A DNA stretch of 64,000 bases. Origin: Alphaproteobacteria bacterium. GTDB lineage: Bacteria; Planctomycetota; Phycisphaerae; UBA1845. The translations under genes and the position numbers were made by a program. The stretch's first letter is position 1; the number at the start of each line of letters is the position of its first letter. Under the pieces are notes generated by a model. That model was given only the letters and a program-made list of their open reading frames with translations. It was not told the origin of the DNA and made no database searches. Below are positions 1-9,830 of the stretch, piece after piece. The stretch is from contig JANQQE010000011.1 in the NCBI GenBank assembly GCA_028285105.1, forward strand, positions 1-64,000, written 5' to 3'.

Positions 1-94
1 GAACAGTCGCGATGATCGCCTTGAATCTCAATCGGGCATGGTGACTCTGGTCAGGCGTCGGTCAATCAAGGCATCTCAGGAAGCAGGTGCCTGC

Positions 95-125
95 CGAGAA
101 TCCGAACCACGCCCGCCAGGTCGAA
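95..125. repeat. Short degenerate direct repeat, copy 1
   Basis: Sixteen bases (95-110, CGAGAATCCGAACCAC) recur exactly at 3266-3281, and similarity continues weakly to TCGAA about 30 bases on. The two copies lie on either side of the BNR/dockerin gene. On the minus strand both can be read as a peptide containing GVVRIL, so they may be remnants of one coding family. Nothing else recognisable lies in bases 1-224. Confidence 0.35.
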
Positions 126-224
126 TGGCGCTAGAATGTCAAGTTTTCTTGCTTGTGCTATGTCGCGTTTTCGTTGCGGCGGTTGAGGCAGAGGCAGTGC
201 AATGATTTGCCGTTATCACACGAA

Positions 225-2978
225 TTACTTGCCATAACTTGCTTCAAAGTGCGCGAAATCCGCAAGGTCAACGTCAGAATCTGTGTCCAAGTCGGCTTTG
301 GAAAATGTGCAAGGGTCGCAAAAAGGAAGCGGTTCTTCGTCGCCAGGGCCGCCGATACAACCCGCGAAGAGTCGATAGTCAGATTCGTCAATATCCCCAT
401 CGCTGTTTAAGTCACCCGTTTGCTCAAGACAGGAAGGGCAAGGCGACAGATCGGTAATGAATACGCCTCGGCCATGGGTAAAGGCGACTAGGGTGTTGCT
501 GTTCTTGAAATCCAGCGACTCGACAACTGTGTTTGCCAAACCCGAATTCGCTGGTTCCCATGTGTCGCCGCCATCGTCACTCGCGAAGACACCCAGTTCG
601 GTTCCCACATAAAGCTGTTGCGGATTGCACGGGCGGATCGCCAACCAATGTACCGGGATGTCTGGAACGCCCGTAAACGAGACACCGTCGATGGAACTCC
701 AATTCTGTCCGCCGTCAATAGAACGGAGAATATTGCTGGGAAGCCCATAGTTCGAATACGTGCAATAGGCAATATCCGGGTTCTGTGGATGTACAGTGAC
801 GCTACTGACCCAACTACCGATTAGGCCATTTGTGAAGACCTGCCAAGTTGGGTTTGCATTCAATGCATTCGTCGAGCGAACGACGTATCCGTTGTTAAAT
901 CCCAAGTAAACAATATTGCTATCAGACGGTGCAATGGCAATGGCAGAAATCTGATTGGGACCATCGAAGTTTGGACCCACTATAGTCCACAAGGCGCCAC
1001 CATTTGTGGTACGCCAAGGGCGCGATCCGCCGGTCCATAGCACGCTTGGATCGGCTTGATCCATCGCAAAAGGCGTAATGAAAACACCATCGCTATCTGT
1101 TATGCCATTCGTCACCGCATCGAATGTGTCGCCACCGTTGGTTGAGATTTGGATACTCGGGAAGATTGTCCCCTCGACGAACATTCGATCACCATTGGTC
1201 GGATCTATCGCAACGTAACCACCGTCACCACCAAAAACTGAGGTCCAATCATTTGGCGTATCGACAGCCTGTCCTCGATTGGTGCCATTATCTTGACAAC
1301 CGCCAACGAACAGGTCGCGTTCCTTTGCGCTATCTCCATGGTAAAACTGAGTGACTCCGTAGTTGTTGTTTATACTTTGCCAGTTAATTCCGGGCACCGG
1401 ACCGCAATTCGGTTCTTCGCAAAATAAAGGACATTCTTCCTGACTCGCAGATGCCCGTCCGTTTGTTGACATCCACAATCCGCCGTCGTTACCGACGTAT
1501 ACGGTTTGGTTGGTGGTGCCGTTGAAATCGGGATGGAACTGAATTTCATGATGGTCGGCATGAATATATTCAGGCTCTGTGCGATAGTAATACGAATACC
1601 CAGCTGCGCCGAACGTCCGCGCCCCATCCTCGCTGCGAAACAAATCTACGCCGCCAAGCCAGACAATTTCTGGATCGAGCGGATCGACTCTAATGATGTT
1701 GTCGTACCAGCCCTGCGAGTAGGCGCCTATAGGATGCGCCACGCATCCCGTGGCCAGAACGAGGTTACTGAGCAGCCAAGGACCGAATGGGTGGCTGAAG
1801 TCGACACGCGACTCAAACGTATTCCCGCCATCTGTTGAACGGTAGACGCCAACCAATTGACCGTAACCGCCGCCGGCCCCATTGTCTGCCATGAGTAGGT
1901 ACAGCACGTCGTTATTGCTGGGCGCCAATGCGATTGTCATGCGTCCCTGATTCGCGGGAACGCTGTAAGTTATCCAAGTCGACCCACCATCTTCACTGCG
2001 AAAGAATCCATCCGCTTCTTGACTTCCGAAAGCCGCAAAAAGCACATCGGGATCGCGGTCATTGCGGACAGTTAAATCCGTACATCCGGCGGCACTTCCG
2101 TTAGACACGTTTGGTGCTGCAACGTACGTTGGATTGCCAAGCACTGGCGACCAAGTCGCGCCTGCATCTAGGCTGCGCCATACGCCCGTGCGCGTACCGG
2201 CGTAAATACGATTCGGATCATTGGGGCTGATCACGATCTTGTTGACATAGTAGAACGCCCCCGTCGGAACAGAAGTAACCGTACCTGTAAGTTGAGTCCA
2301 GGACGCACCCGCATCCGTTGTTTTGAAAATGCCGAGACCGCGCACGAACACGCTGTTGAAGAATCCTTCACCTGTTCCTGCGTAAAGTATGCTGGAATCC
2401 GTCGGGTCCATTGCAATGGTCGTTACCGCCAAATTCAGCATGGAATCGTCCGTCTCAATCCAACTGTCTCCGGAATCGACTGACTTCCACACGCCACCGG
2501 CAACGCCTGCAGCATACATGACGTTTGGCGAATCGGGGTCAATGACGATCGTACGGGTCCGCCCTCCAATATTGCCCGGTCCGATCCAGTTCCAACCCTG
2601 AACACCGCCCGGCATTGCTTTTCCACGTTGACTGGCTCGGCCTTCCCGCGATTGCACCTCAGCCAATTTAGTGCGCAAGTGCTCATGAGGAATCTCTTTT
2701 TCCCCTGACGCGACACGTTGGTTCATGAAAAACTTGGCCGCTTCCAAGGGTTTGAAAGGTGGATTGATCTGTCGCGTTTTCCAGTCTCCGCCAAAACGCT
2801 TCGACACGACGTCGGCGCCCTCCGTCGTTGCTGCTGCGATCAGCGCATCATTGTTTGGTATTTCATGAGAGCGCGATTTTGGCTTGTTCGCGGAATACCG
2901 AGCGATCATCGACGCCGTGACCAAGAGGCCTGCAATGGCAATAATCAAAACGACAGGAATTCGGTGCGTAGGTTTCAT
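225..2978 (-). CDS. Secreted BNR/sortilin-like repeat protein with C-terminal dockerin
   Basis: 917 aa. The start is the ATG at 2978, preceded by GGAG and followed by a hydrophobic N-terminal signal or anchor (IPVVLIIAIAGLLVTASMIA). An ORF extension to 3056 has no such support. The body holds many Asp-box/BNR-type repeats of the form S.DGG..W (for example RSLDAGATW, RSEDGGSTW, RSIDGGQNW), giving one or two seven-bladed beta-propellers like those of sortilin/VPS10 and exo-sialidase-like proteins. The last ~60 residues carry two dockerin calcium loops (DLNSDGDIDESD and DLDTDSDVDLAD) separated by a Cys-containing linker typical of Planctomycetota. It is probably exported or attached to the cell surface. 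Enzyme activity cannot be inferred, since the sialidase catalytic residues are not evident. The gene stands alone. Confidence 0.85.
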   Translation of the reverse strand: MKPTHRIPVVLIIAIAGLLVTASMIARYSANKPKSRSHEIPNNDALIAAATTEGADVVSKRFGGDWKTRQINPPFKPLEAAKFFMNQRVASGEKEIPHEHLRTKLAEVQSREGRASQRGKAMPGGVQGWNWIGPGNIGGRTRTIVIDPDSPNVMYAAGVAGGVWKSVDSGDSWIETDDSMLNLAVTTIAMDPTDSSILYAGTGEGFFNSVFVRGLGIFKTTDAGASWTQLTGTVTSVPTGAFYYVNKIVISPNDPNRIYAGTRTGVWRSLDAGATWSPVLGNPTYVAAPNVSNGSAAGCTDLTVRNDRDPDVLFAAFGSQEADGFFRSEDGGSTWITYSVPANQGRMTIALAPSNNDVLYLLMADNGAGGGYGQLVGVYRSTDGGNTFESRVDFSHPFGPWLLSNLVLATGCVAHPIGAYSQGWYDNIIRVDPLDPEIVWLGGVDLFRSEDGARTFGAAGYSYYYRTEPEYIHADHHEIQFHPDFNGTTNQTVYVGNDGGLWMSTNGRASASQEECPLFCEEPNCGPVPGINWQSINNNYGVTQFYHGDSAKERDLFVGGCQDNGTNRGQAVDTPNDWTSVFGGDGGYVAIDPTNGDRMFVEGTIFPSIQISTNGGDTFDAVTNGITDSDGVFITPFAMDQADPSVLWTGGSRPWRTTNGGALWTIVGPNFDGPNQISAIAIAPSDSNIVYLGFNNGYVVRSTNALNANPTWQVFTNGLIGSWVSSVTVHPQNPDIAYCTYSNYGLPSNILRSIDGGQNWSSIDGVSFTGVPDIPVHWLAIRPCNPQQLYVGTELGVFASDDGGDTWEPANSGLANTVVESLDFKNSNTLVAFTHGRGVFITDLSPCPSCLEQTGDLNSDGDIDESDYRLFAGCIGGPGDEEPLPFCDPCTFSKADLDTDSDVDLADFAHFEASYGK

Positions 2979-3569
2979 GACGAAGTCTCCGAGGGGAACA
3001 CAAAGGGCAGAGACCAAACCTTTACCCACGCTGAATTGTCTCAGAAGCGCTTCCACGATTCAATTACCCATGGGTTACATGATCCTGGCCATAATGGCTG
3101 TCAGTGCCCCTGTTGTTCCAAGGGCAGTGCTTGTTCGCGAGTTTTTCGCCAGAGACTTTTCAAACTTCACCAAGTTCAGTCGTAGGGTAAGGTTGCTCTC
3201 TCGCAGTCAACGGAAAGCCTTGCAAGACAATTCGATTTTGGCATTACAAGTGGCTCCACAGCCGTCGAGAATCCGAACCACACCCACGCATTCGAACAGC
3301 GCGTATACGATTACTTATCTCGCTTGAGAGAATCCGCAATCGCGACAAACTTGGGCGCATTGACGCGTCTGAAAGGCGACTGCTATCCTGCCGTCGTCGC
3401 ATCTAGTCTATGTGGGTTGGTTGTCGCGATCGCCATTGCCGAACTTGATTGCACAATGCAACTCTTCGCGTTTGCTGAATCTGCTTTCGATTGAAGCTAA
3501 GTCTTCAAGCCTAGGCGCTGACGTCGATCTGCGGATCACGCGGGAGTACTCGCATATTGCCAATACGGG
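2979..3569. other. Intergenic region with repeat copy 2
   Basis: No convincing gene lies between the start of the BNR protein and the small ORF at 3570. It contains repeat copy 2 at 3266-3296. On the minus strand a short open frame around it (about 3190-3310) reads as a Cys-containing peptide without a start codon, which may be a gene remnant. Confidence 0.4.
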
Positions 3570-3803
3570 TTATTGCAAGCGGCTGCCCGTTGCACCTCTC
3601 CATTTGTGACCTGGAATGACGGATTCAAAGAAAGTTGAGCCCAATTGAGTATCAGCGATCCAAACCCTGGCGCAGAAATCGGCGATTGTGATCAGTGCGA
3701 ATAATAAGGCGGCGGAAAGCATAATTGCCCTCCGCCGCATGTGTTGCGATTTGCCTCGGACTCCACTGATCATGAACGCCGTGATTAAGCACGCAAAGCC
3801 CAT
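3570..3803 (-). CDS. Possible small membrane protein
   Basis: 77 aa with one predicted membrane segment (IMLSAALLFALITIADFCA) and a basic stretch before it (MRRRA). It lies 93 bases downstream of the VWA-protein gene on the same strand. No family is recognised and no clear ribosome binding site is seen, so it may not be real. Confidence 0.25.
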   Translation of the reverse strand: MGFACLITAFMISGVRGKSQHMRRRAIMLSAALLFALITIADFCARVWIADTQLGSTFFESVIPGHKWRGATGSRLQ

Positions 3804-3896
3804 TGGATTACGTCAGATTGCTGAAGTGCGTTGGCGTCGGAATTCACGGTGACGGTGCCCCGGTCGCCTGCTGCCCGGAGTCTTGGGAGTCGACAC

Positions 3897-5402
3897 TTAG
3901 CACCCACCGGTGACAAGATTAATCTTGTCACGCCAACGCAGGTAGATCCTCCCCTGCAATGAACCGACAAGCTCCTGCAAATGAGTCGGTAACGATTTGA
4001 TAAACGACTCCGCCTCGGGCGTGCCGGGAGTGATTTGGGCATCGTGCGCAAAGTCGTTCCCGTCCGTTCGCGCGTCCTCAAAGTCCGCAACAATGTCATT
4101 GGCAACCCATGTGCTCATCTTCTCTGCACCGCCGTACTGGACGAAGTAGAATGACAGCTCCATCTCCCTGACGGCAGGATTAGCGTTCGCAACCGTCGTA
4201 CCTAGCGGCGCGAATTTAAATCCTAGTGCCTCGGCTTTTGTGCGAATAGCACCACGTACCGCAAGGTCGAAGCTGCTGATGTTCGTTGTCGCCTGACGGG
4301 CTAGCTCCTTCTTGAGCAGGCTTTGACGACGCTGATCGACTTCATTGATCTGACTTTGCAACCTCGTCCGGCGCTCCTGCATGGCTCTGACTTTTTCGAT
4401 ACGTTGGGCATGTGTGAGGCCCCGCATATATTCGGGCAGATCCTTTTCATCGATTTTAGCCAAGTCGACTTTCCCGTCGCGTGTCGCATCGACGAGATCC
4501 CATGAACACGAATACAGTTTGCTGGCCTTAGTCGCGGCCCGTGATGCAGCGTTTGCGGAGTTCATTTGTATCGCGTTTGCGTCCTGCGCCGCCTGGTTGT
4601 TGCAACCTGCGCGGCCCGCATTGCCGAAGGGGATGTATGTTTCGTTGAGATCGGCGGAAAGCTTGATCAGCTCTTGGTCGTACTGCGTGGCAATCACGAT
4701 CGTGGCATTGGTCCGATCAATCATAGCGAATTCGCCATTGCCCACGCCGGCAAGTTCCCTCCAACCCGGGCGGACTTCACTGTTATCGTCACCGTACGCG
4801 CAATAGATTGAGTTTACATCGATACCGCGTTCGGTCGCGTTCTTGCAGACGGTGCGGACGGCAACCTTCTTGTCTTGATCGGCCGACTCATTCCCAGCCA
4901 CAAAGATCATTCGCAACGTGTCGGCGGAATCGTGCCAGTCGAGTTCCTGCATTGCAGTTTGCACAACACGGCCGAGAAGCTCAGTTCCACCGTTAGTCTT
5001 TAGCGCAAATAGCCGTTGCGAGACGGTGTCAAGATCCTCCGTGAAGGGTGTTTCGACTTTGACCCAACCTTTCTCAGGATCGTGCCCGTCATTGCCATAG
5101 CTGAGCAGAGCCACGCGAAGTTGCGGAGTAGGCTCGGCCCTGGCGAGATCGTTGACGATCGTCCAGAGCTTCTGCCGCGCCGAATTAATCAGATCGTCCA
5201 TCGAGCCGCTGGTATCAAGGCAGATCGCCAGCTCAATCACGTGCCCATTGACGAATGCCGGTGTGTCACCCGGAAGCAAAACTTCATTGCCACGGGGCTT
5301 AACACCAGATGCAATGAGATCGCTGGCAGCGGGGGGGGCAGCGTCAACCGTAAGAGACAAGGAAAGCGCAGCGAAGGTAAACAGCATCATTGGGCGGTTC
5401 AT
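3897..5402 (-). CDS. Secreted von Willebrand factor type A domain protein
   Basis: 501 aa from the ATG at 5402, which has AAAGGAT upstream and begins a signal peptide (MNRPMMLFTFAALSLS...DAAPPA). The frame is open further upstream, but without start signals. The VWA domain begins near residue 55 with the MIDAS motif DTSGS at 63-67 (CLDTSGSMDDLI), followed by LLSYGNDGHD and the NGGTELLGR segment, which likely supplies the metal-binding Thr. After the domain (about residue 260) comes a region with a basic coiled-coil-like stretch (AQRIEKVRAMQERRTRLQ). It probably acts outside the cytoplasmic membrane as a metal-dependent binding protein. Partners are unknown, and it is transcribed divergently from the thioredoxin lipoprotein gene. 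Confidence 0.8.
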   Translation of the reverse strand: MNRPMMLFTFAALSLSLTVDAAPPAASDLIASGVKPRGNEVLLPGDTPAFVNGHVIELAICLDTSGSMDDLINSARQKLWTIVNDLARAEPTPQLRVALLSYGNDGHDPEKGWVKVETPFTEDLDTVSQRLFALKTNGGTELLGRVVQTAMQELDWHDSADTLRMIFVAGNESADQDKKVAVRTVCKNATERGIDVNSIYCAYGDDNSEVRPGWRELAGVGNGEFAMIDRTNATIVIATQYDQELIKLSADLNETYIPFGNAGRAGCNNQAAQDANAIQMNSANAASRAATKASKLYSCSWDLVDATRDGKVDLAKIDEKDLPEYMRGLTHAQRIEKVRAMQERRTRLQSQINEVDQRRQSLLKKELARQATTNISSFDLAVRGAIRTKAEALGFKFAPLGTTVANANPAVREMELSFYFVQYGGAEKMSTWVANDIVADFEDARTDGNDFAHDAQITPGTPEAESFIKSLPTHLQELVGSLQGRIYLRWRDKINLVTGGC

Positions 5403-5596
5403 AAAAGATCCTTTCGTTTGACTTAAAGTTGCACTATGACGTAGTAGAGCGAAACGAACGGGCCAATAGCGTTTGGCATCAGATTTGATCAAAAAACATC
5501 GATCGTTACGGGCACGTGACGATAGGTCTCGGCAAGTGTGGTAAAGTTCGTTGTACCCAATTCGATTCGCGGCCCGTTAGAGAGTGCAGTGCGCCT

Positions 5597-6241
5597 ATGC
5601 AATACCTATCGGCAGGCATCGTTGTGACGGGGGCACTCTTCGTTGCTTCTTGCGAACGGCACGCAAACCCGTCAACCAAAATCCAAGCTGACGATTCTGT
5701 GCAGAGTCTGGCCGGCAGCGCGCCGATGTCTTCCGAAGCTGCAGATCTGCTGGGCAAACATCTTCTAATGGACGAACTCGATTGGTTGAATACGCCGGGC
5801 GTCGAGTCTGTAAAAATGGCGGGAAAGGTGACGTTGGTTCGGTGGTGGACAGACACGTGCCCGAACTGCGCGATGTCACTTCCGGCAATAGAACAACTTC
5901 GAAACGAGTTCGGCGCGAGAGGACTACAGACATTGGCCGTGTATCATCCCAAACCGCCGCGTGACGTGGCGGCAAACGAAGTTTTACAGATGGCGAAGGC
6001 AATCGGATACACGGGATGGGTGGCCACCGATCTACAATGGAAGACCCTCCAGCGGGTTTACATGAAAACAGACAACCGGCGAAGCACGAGCGTGTGTTTT
6101 CTGCTCGATGGCAAGGGAATCATTCGTTACGTGCACCCGGGACCAGCGTTCGGGCCAACGGACGATCCTCAAAAACAGCAGCTTAATCAGGATTATTTAA
6201 ACATTACCGCGGCAATAGAGGCCATGGTCGCACAACCATAG
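5597..6241 (+). CDS. Thioredoxin-like lipoprotein (TlpA/redoxin family)
   Basis: 214 aa. The ATG at 5597 starts a lipoprotein signal peptide ending in a lipobox (LFVASC). The thioredoxin fold is marked by the redox motif WTDTCPNC, followed by a cis-Pro candidate near RSTSVCFLLDGKGIIRYVHPG, as in TlpA/AhpC-TSA proteins. It is probably anchored outside the cytoplasmic membrane, reducing disulfides or acting as a thiol oxidoreductase. It stands alone, divergent from the VWA gene and 180 bases upstream of the sigma factor gene. Similarity of the redox centre to TlpA is clear, but the substrate is unknown. Confidence 0.8.
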   Translation: MQYLSAGIVVTGALFVASCERHANPSTKIQADDSVQSLAGSAPMSSEAADLLGKHLLMDELDWLNTPGVESVKMAGKVTLVRWWTDTCPNCAMSLPAIEQLRNEFGARGLQTLAVYHPKPPRDVAANEVLQMAKAIGYTGWVATDLQWKTLQRVYMKTDNRRSTSVCFLLDGKGIIRYVHPGPAFGPTDDPQKQQLNQDYLNITAAIEAMVAQP

Positions 6242-6421
6242 AAAATTGCTGAATGTGTAGGGCCAGTTCTTGCGCTGGAAGAGAGGGACTTGAAATAGCC
6301 CGCACGAGGGCAGGTTTACGCGCCTATGCTCGCCCGATAAGCGAAATGATCGACACCGACCAAAATGTGGATTTGTCGGTAGCGGATTTGATTTCCTGAT
6401 CTACTAATAAGATAGAACCGC

Positions 6422-6994
6422 TTGAAATGGTTTCGGAGCAGCTCTGTGGAGGATGGAAAATCGGACGCCGAACTGGTTCGCGAGGCGCTTTCCGGGAATG
6501 TTGGCGCGTACGCGCTCTTGGTGCACAGGTGGAGTGCGCGCGTACTGGCGGTTTGCCACGGGCGGGTGGGAAATGCTTCGGCCGCAGAAGATCTGGCGCA
6601 GGAATCCTTAATGCGAGCCCTTCGATCACTAGGGTCTATCCGCGATCCGCAGCGATTCGGATCTTGGATCTGCGGGATAGCGACAAGGACCTGCCTTGAC
6701 TGGCTCAAGTCCAAACAGAGAACCGAGGTGTCGATCGATCTTTCAGATGCGGCGGCTCGCGAGGTCCAATCTTCTGACATATGCTCCTGCTCCGACGAAT
6801 CCTGGGATCAACTGTATCTCGCGATCGAACAACTGCCCCCGGAGTATCGTGAGGTGCTGATTCTGTACTACTACAGTGACTCGACTTACCAAGAACTGGG
6901 GGAAATGTTGGACGTTTCGGCCGCAACGATCAATGCTAGATTGACCAAGGCGCGCAAGTTGCTGCGGTACCGGTTGTCAGAGGCCGGGAGTTGA
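6422..6994 (+). CDS. ECF RNA polymerase sigma factor
   Basis: 190 aa, apparently starting at a TTG (6422); an internal GTG nine codons on is an alternative. Sigma region 2 spans about residues 25-95 (AEDLAQESLMRALRSL, RFGSWICGIATRTCLDWL). Region 4 spans about 130-185 (LPPEYREVLILYYYSDSTYQELGEML, then the HTH VSAATINARLTKARKLL). The size and the lack of regions 1 and 3 fit the extracytoplasmic-function group. The anti-sigma gene follows after 3 bases, so the two form an operon in which the downstream product probably holds this factor inactive. Genes controlled cannot be told from the window. Confidence 0.9.
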   Translation: MKWFRSSSVEDGKSDAELVREALSGNVGAYALLVHRWSARVLAVCHGRVGNASAAEDLAQESLMRALRSLGSIRDPQRFGSWICGIATRTCLDWLKSKQRTEVSIDLSDAAAREVQSSDICSCSDESWDQLYLAIEQLPPEYREVLILYYYSDSTYQELGEMLDVSAATINARLTKARKLLRYRLSEAGS

Positions 6995-6997
6995 ACG

Positions 6998-7738
6998 ATG
7001 AATTGTGAACAAGGTTTGGAACTGATTAATGCGCGCATGGACGGTGAACTTCTACCTGAAGAACGGCATCGACTGTCGGCTCATTTGGGTGAATGCGCGA
7101 TCTGTCAAGAGACGGCGGACGAGTTGGAGCGTACCGATCGCGAATTATCGCGTGTTTTTGGAACTCATTCGCGCAAGGCTTCCGAAATTGCGGATCGGGT
7201 GCTGGAAGATTGGTTCGCTGAAGCACAGTCGGCTTCGTACCGACGGTCTCATCTGCGATGGGTATCGGCCGCCGCAGCCGGATTTGCCATTGCGTTTTTT
7301 CTTCACGGACTTCACACGTGGATCGATTCTAGCAAGGGTAACTTGGACGAGCGTGTAGTCGCCCTCGTCGAAGAGTGGAAACAAAGCGAAACTCCGCAGG
7401 AAGTCGAGTTGCGTCTTCGGTCTATGGGATCTGTTTGCGCGGCACCTCTGGCAGAGATTCTTAACACATGGGAGGGAACGGCGAGAGACGAGCACCGGCT
7501 GGGAGCGGCACGCGTTCTATGCGACCTTGCGGATAAATCACAGATCCCCACTCTGATTGCCATGCTTGGCGATACTTCATTCGAGATTCGAACGTACTCC
7601 GAGGCATCACTGGTTCGACTGACCGGTCGCCAGCGAGCCGATCCTCTTGGACCAACGCCTCAACTCGGGGCAACGTGCTCAAATCCACAGGGCGATTGGC
7701 GCGAATGGTGGAATAATAACAAGCACGAGTTCGAATGA
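6998..7738 (+). CDS. Membrane anti-sigma factor with zinc-binding domain and HEAT-like C-terminus
   Basis: 246 aa, starting 3 bases after the sigma factor stop. The N-terminus is a zf-HC2 anti-sigma domain with the HxxxCxxC motif (HLGECAIC, residues ~28-35) that binds zinc in ZAS-type anti-sigma factors. One membrane helix follows (VSAAAAGFAIAFFLHGLHTWI, ~90-110). The remaining ~130 residues, outside the membrane, contain HEAT-like helical repeats (AARVLCDLADKSQIPTLIAML, FEIRTYSEASLVRL). The layout suggests a periplasmic sensor region that releases the sigma factor upon a signal. The HEAT sensor is less usual than the PASTA or unstructured regions often found here. Confidence 0.85.
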   Translation: MNCEQGLELINARMDGELLPEERHRLSAHLGECAICQETADELERTDRELSRVFGTHSRKASEIADRVLEDWFAEAQSASYRRSHLRWVSAAAAGFAIAFFLHGLHTWIDSSKGNLDERVVALVEEWKQSETPQEVELRLRSMGSVCAAPLAEILNTWEGTARDEHRLGAARVLCDLADKSQIPTLIAMLGDTSFEIRTYSEASLVRLTGRQRADPLGPTPQLGATCSNPQGDWREWWNNNKHEFE

Positions 7739-8225
7739 CCTAGTGGGTAGCCACTGGTGCAATGCTCGTCGCATCAAGCTTTTGGGCTACGATGCTTAAA
7801 CCAAAATATCAATCCTGCCCTGATTTGGGCAATCATCTTACAATGACACTGCGGCACTGGTATCGCTACAGCGGCTTCTTGATCACCAACAGAATTCTAA
7901 TTCACGGAAGACCTATGTCCAAATGGCGGCAGGGAATGTATTGGAAGAACTAGATCGTTGGTTCCATGGGATAGCGGGACTGCGGGATAACGCTCGCCGT
8001 CGCGTAGAAGTTGATGGGAACTCATGGCATCAAGCGTGTTGAACCCTTCGGGCGTGGTTGTGCTGCGTTGTTCTGGGCTATTTGGCACGCCGTTTGCGGT
8101 ATTCTCGAATCGGAGCATTTCGAGGCATCCGACTTGGATTGGGGCGGCATCGAACAAATGCTTGACCACAATACGCTTCCAACGCCTCGAATGCACCGTT
8201 GCCACCAAGAGGTGCCCAACTGTTA
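7739..8225. other. Gene-free region
   Basis: About 490 bases between the converging anti-sigma and permease genes. Several short open frames exist on both strands, but none has a recognisable product, a ribosome binding site or coding-like composition. Apart from a short AGTGG/CCACT inverted repeat just after the anti-sigma stop, nothing stands out. Confidence 0.4.
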
Positions 8226-9830
8226 CTACGGCGACATCGTTATAACCAATCCGACGCACTCGCGGTCCAGCTTGTCCAGGTAGGCAATCATCGCTTTGAC
8301 CCTCTCGAACTCACCGTGTTCATTAAATCCTCGCATCAGGCTGAACGCGTGTAGTAGATCATTGACCATATTGCCCACTTTGGGCGGAACCGCGCCGCGA
8401 CGGATGTAGAATGCAACGGGTACCTTTCGAATGGAGGACTCCCAATCCGTAATGCGGCGACTGATTTCATCGTGGTCTTCAGCCCACATCGCATCGTAAA
8501 GGCCGGATTTGATCGGAGCGGTTTCGGCAACGAGTGTTTTGGGCGGCGGGAAGTATATGTAAACAGCTGCCGCAATGCATCCGGCAAGCGTAGTTGCAGA
8601 AGACAATGCAACGATCGGCATTGATACAGGCTTTTGCCACGGTGCTTCTGAGTTTACCACAGGCTCGGTTCTTGCCGACTGGATGATTGTCTCAGCCGTC
8701 GTTGTGCGAGCAAAAAGAAATAGCGCGACGCCCGACAACGCGAAGGCCGCAAAGACGACCAAGCCGACGACCTGCGTCGGATCGATTTTCTCGGCGAGCG
8801 TCGATGCCAGCCATTTCAATTGCGATTGTTCGCCCCCAAGGCTGGAGACCCGCGCGTACATATCGAATGCGTGAGTGTGATCAACGCTGGTGGCTCCGGG
8901 ACTAAGCGCGCGGTCCGCGAAGCCGCCCAATAGCATCGTCGTGGTCAACAGTAGCACTACAAAGAGAGTTACTCCACCTAGCCCGTAATCGCGTCGAATC
9001 CAGTTGGCCACGCCAACGTTGGCACCGGCCCCCAGGACGATCAAGGCAAAAGCGGCACCGAGAGAGTAGCCGTCCCGCACGATCATGCCATACTGCACCA
9101 TCACTTCAAATGGAGTGACGTATGCTGGTACGGCAATGGCACTCATGATTGCTGTAGCAAATACGTTGTCGCCTGTAATCGCGGCTTGCAACGCACCGTA
9201 TGGGACAAACGCTCCCATCAGTCCGACGGCAAGAATGGTTAGGCCGTAGTCGAACAGATTCGGTCCGATTAACCCGCGCGTAGCCGAAATTCCCGTGATG
9301 GCCAGTCGCGTCAAACCGCTCTTGGGGAGCGCATCGGGCTCCAATTCCGTACCGGAGGGCGACTTTTCGATGAGCCAGTTCCATAAGAAGCCGATGCCCA
9401 ACGATACAATTATCGTGCCTAACGCAAAGTAAAGCAGCGTGATGAGTGAGATTTGACTGATTCCGTAGAGAATGGATATCGGATTGAGTACGGGCGCCAC
9501 CAGAACAAAGCTGAGTACCGTCCCGCCAGGCAGACCCGCGCGACGAAGCTCACGCGCTATCGGCAGCGCGCCGAGTGAGCAAATTGGCATGAGTACACCG
9601 ATTAGCCAAGCGCGAATCGGCCCGCTCCAATGACCAACCCCGAATACCCGGCGAAGACCGACTGCACCCACCATCCCGCGCAGGATGCCCGCAATAAGAA
9701 TCCCGGCAACGAGAAAGGGAGCGGCTGCAAACACCGCTTGAAGCATGCGAAGTGTGGCGCTCCAAAACGACAATTCAATGCCGCCCCATAGTCCCTGATA
9801 TCCGTCCGTGATTGCGAGCATGCTGGTCAT
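8226..9830 (-). CDS. Permease of the ArsP/YraQ (PF03773) metal-efflux type
   Basis: 534 aa with about ten hydrophobic segments in two halves, separated by a hydrophilic loop and followed by a soluble C-terminal domain of ~90 residues. The family signature PICSLGALPIARELRRAG followed by FVLVAPVLNPISI matches the half-site of PF03773 permeases (ArsP, SO_0444 and relatives), and a second half has GAFVPYGALQAAITGDN and VPAYVTPFEVMVQYG. In this family the proteins export arsenicals or metal ions. The start overlaps the stop of the His-rich lipoprotein gene by 4 bases, so the two are translationally coupled, which supports a metal substrate. The exact ion is not shown by the sequence. Confidence 0.75.
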   Translation of the reverse strand: MTSMLAITDGYQGLWGGIELSFWSATLRMLQAVFAAAPFLVAGILIAGILRGMVGAVGLRRVFGVGHWSGPIRAWLIGVLMPICSLGALPIARELRRAGLPGGTVLSFVLVAPVLNPISILYGISQISLITLLYFALGTIIVSLGIGFLWNWLIEKSPSGTELEPDALPKSGLTRLAITGISATRGLIGPNLFDYGLTILAVGLMGAFVPYGALQAAITGDNVFATAIMSAIAVPAYVTPFEVMVQYGMIVRDGYSLGAAFALIVLGAGANVGVANWIRRDYGLGGVTLFVVLLLTTTMLLGGFADRALSPGATSVDHTHAFDMYARVSSLGGEQSQLKWLASTLAEKIDPTQVVGLVVFAAFALSGVALFLFARTTTAETIIQSARTEPVVNSEAPWQKPVSMPIVALSSATTLAGCIAAAVYIYFPPPKTLVAETAPIKSGLYDAMWAEDHDEISRRITDWESSIRKVPVAFYIRRGAVPPKVGNMVNDLLHAFSLMRGFNEHGEFERVKAMIAYLDKLDRECVGLVITMSP

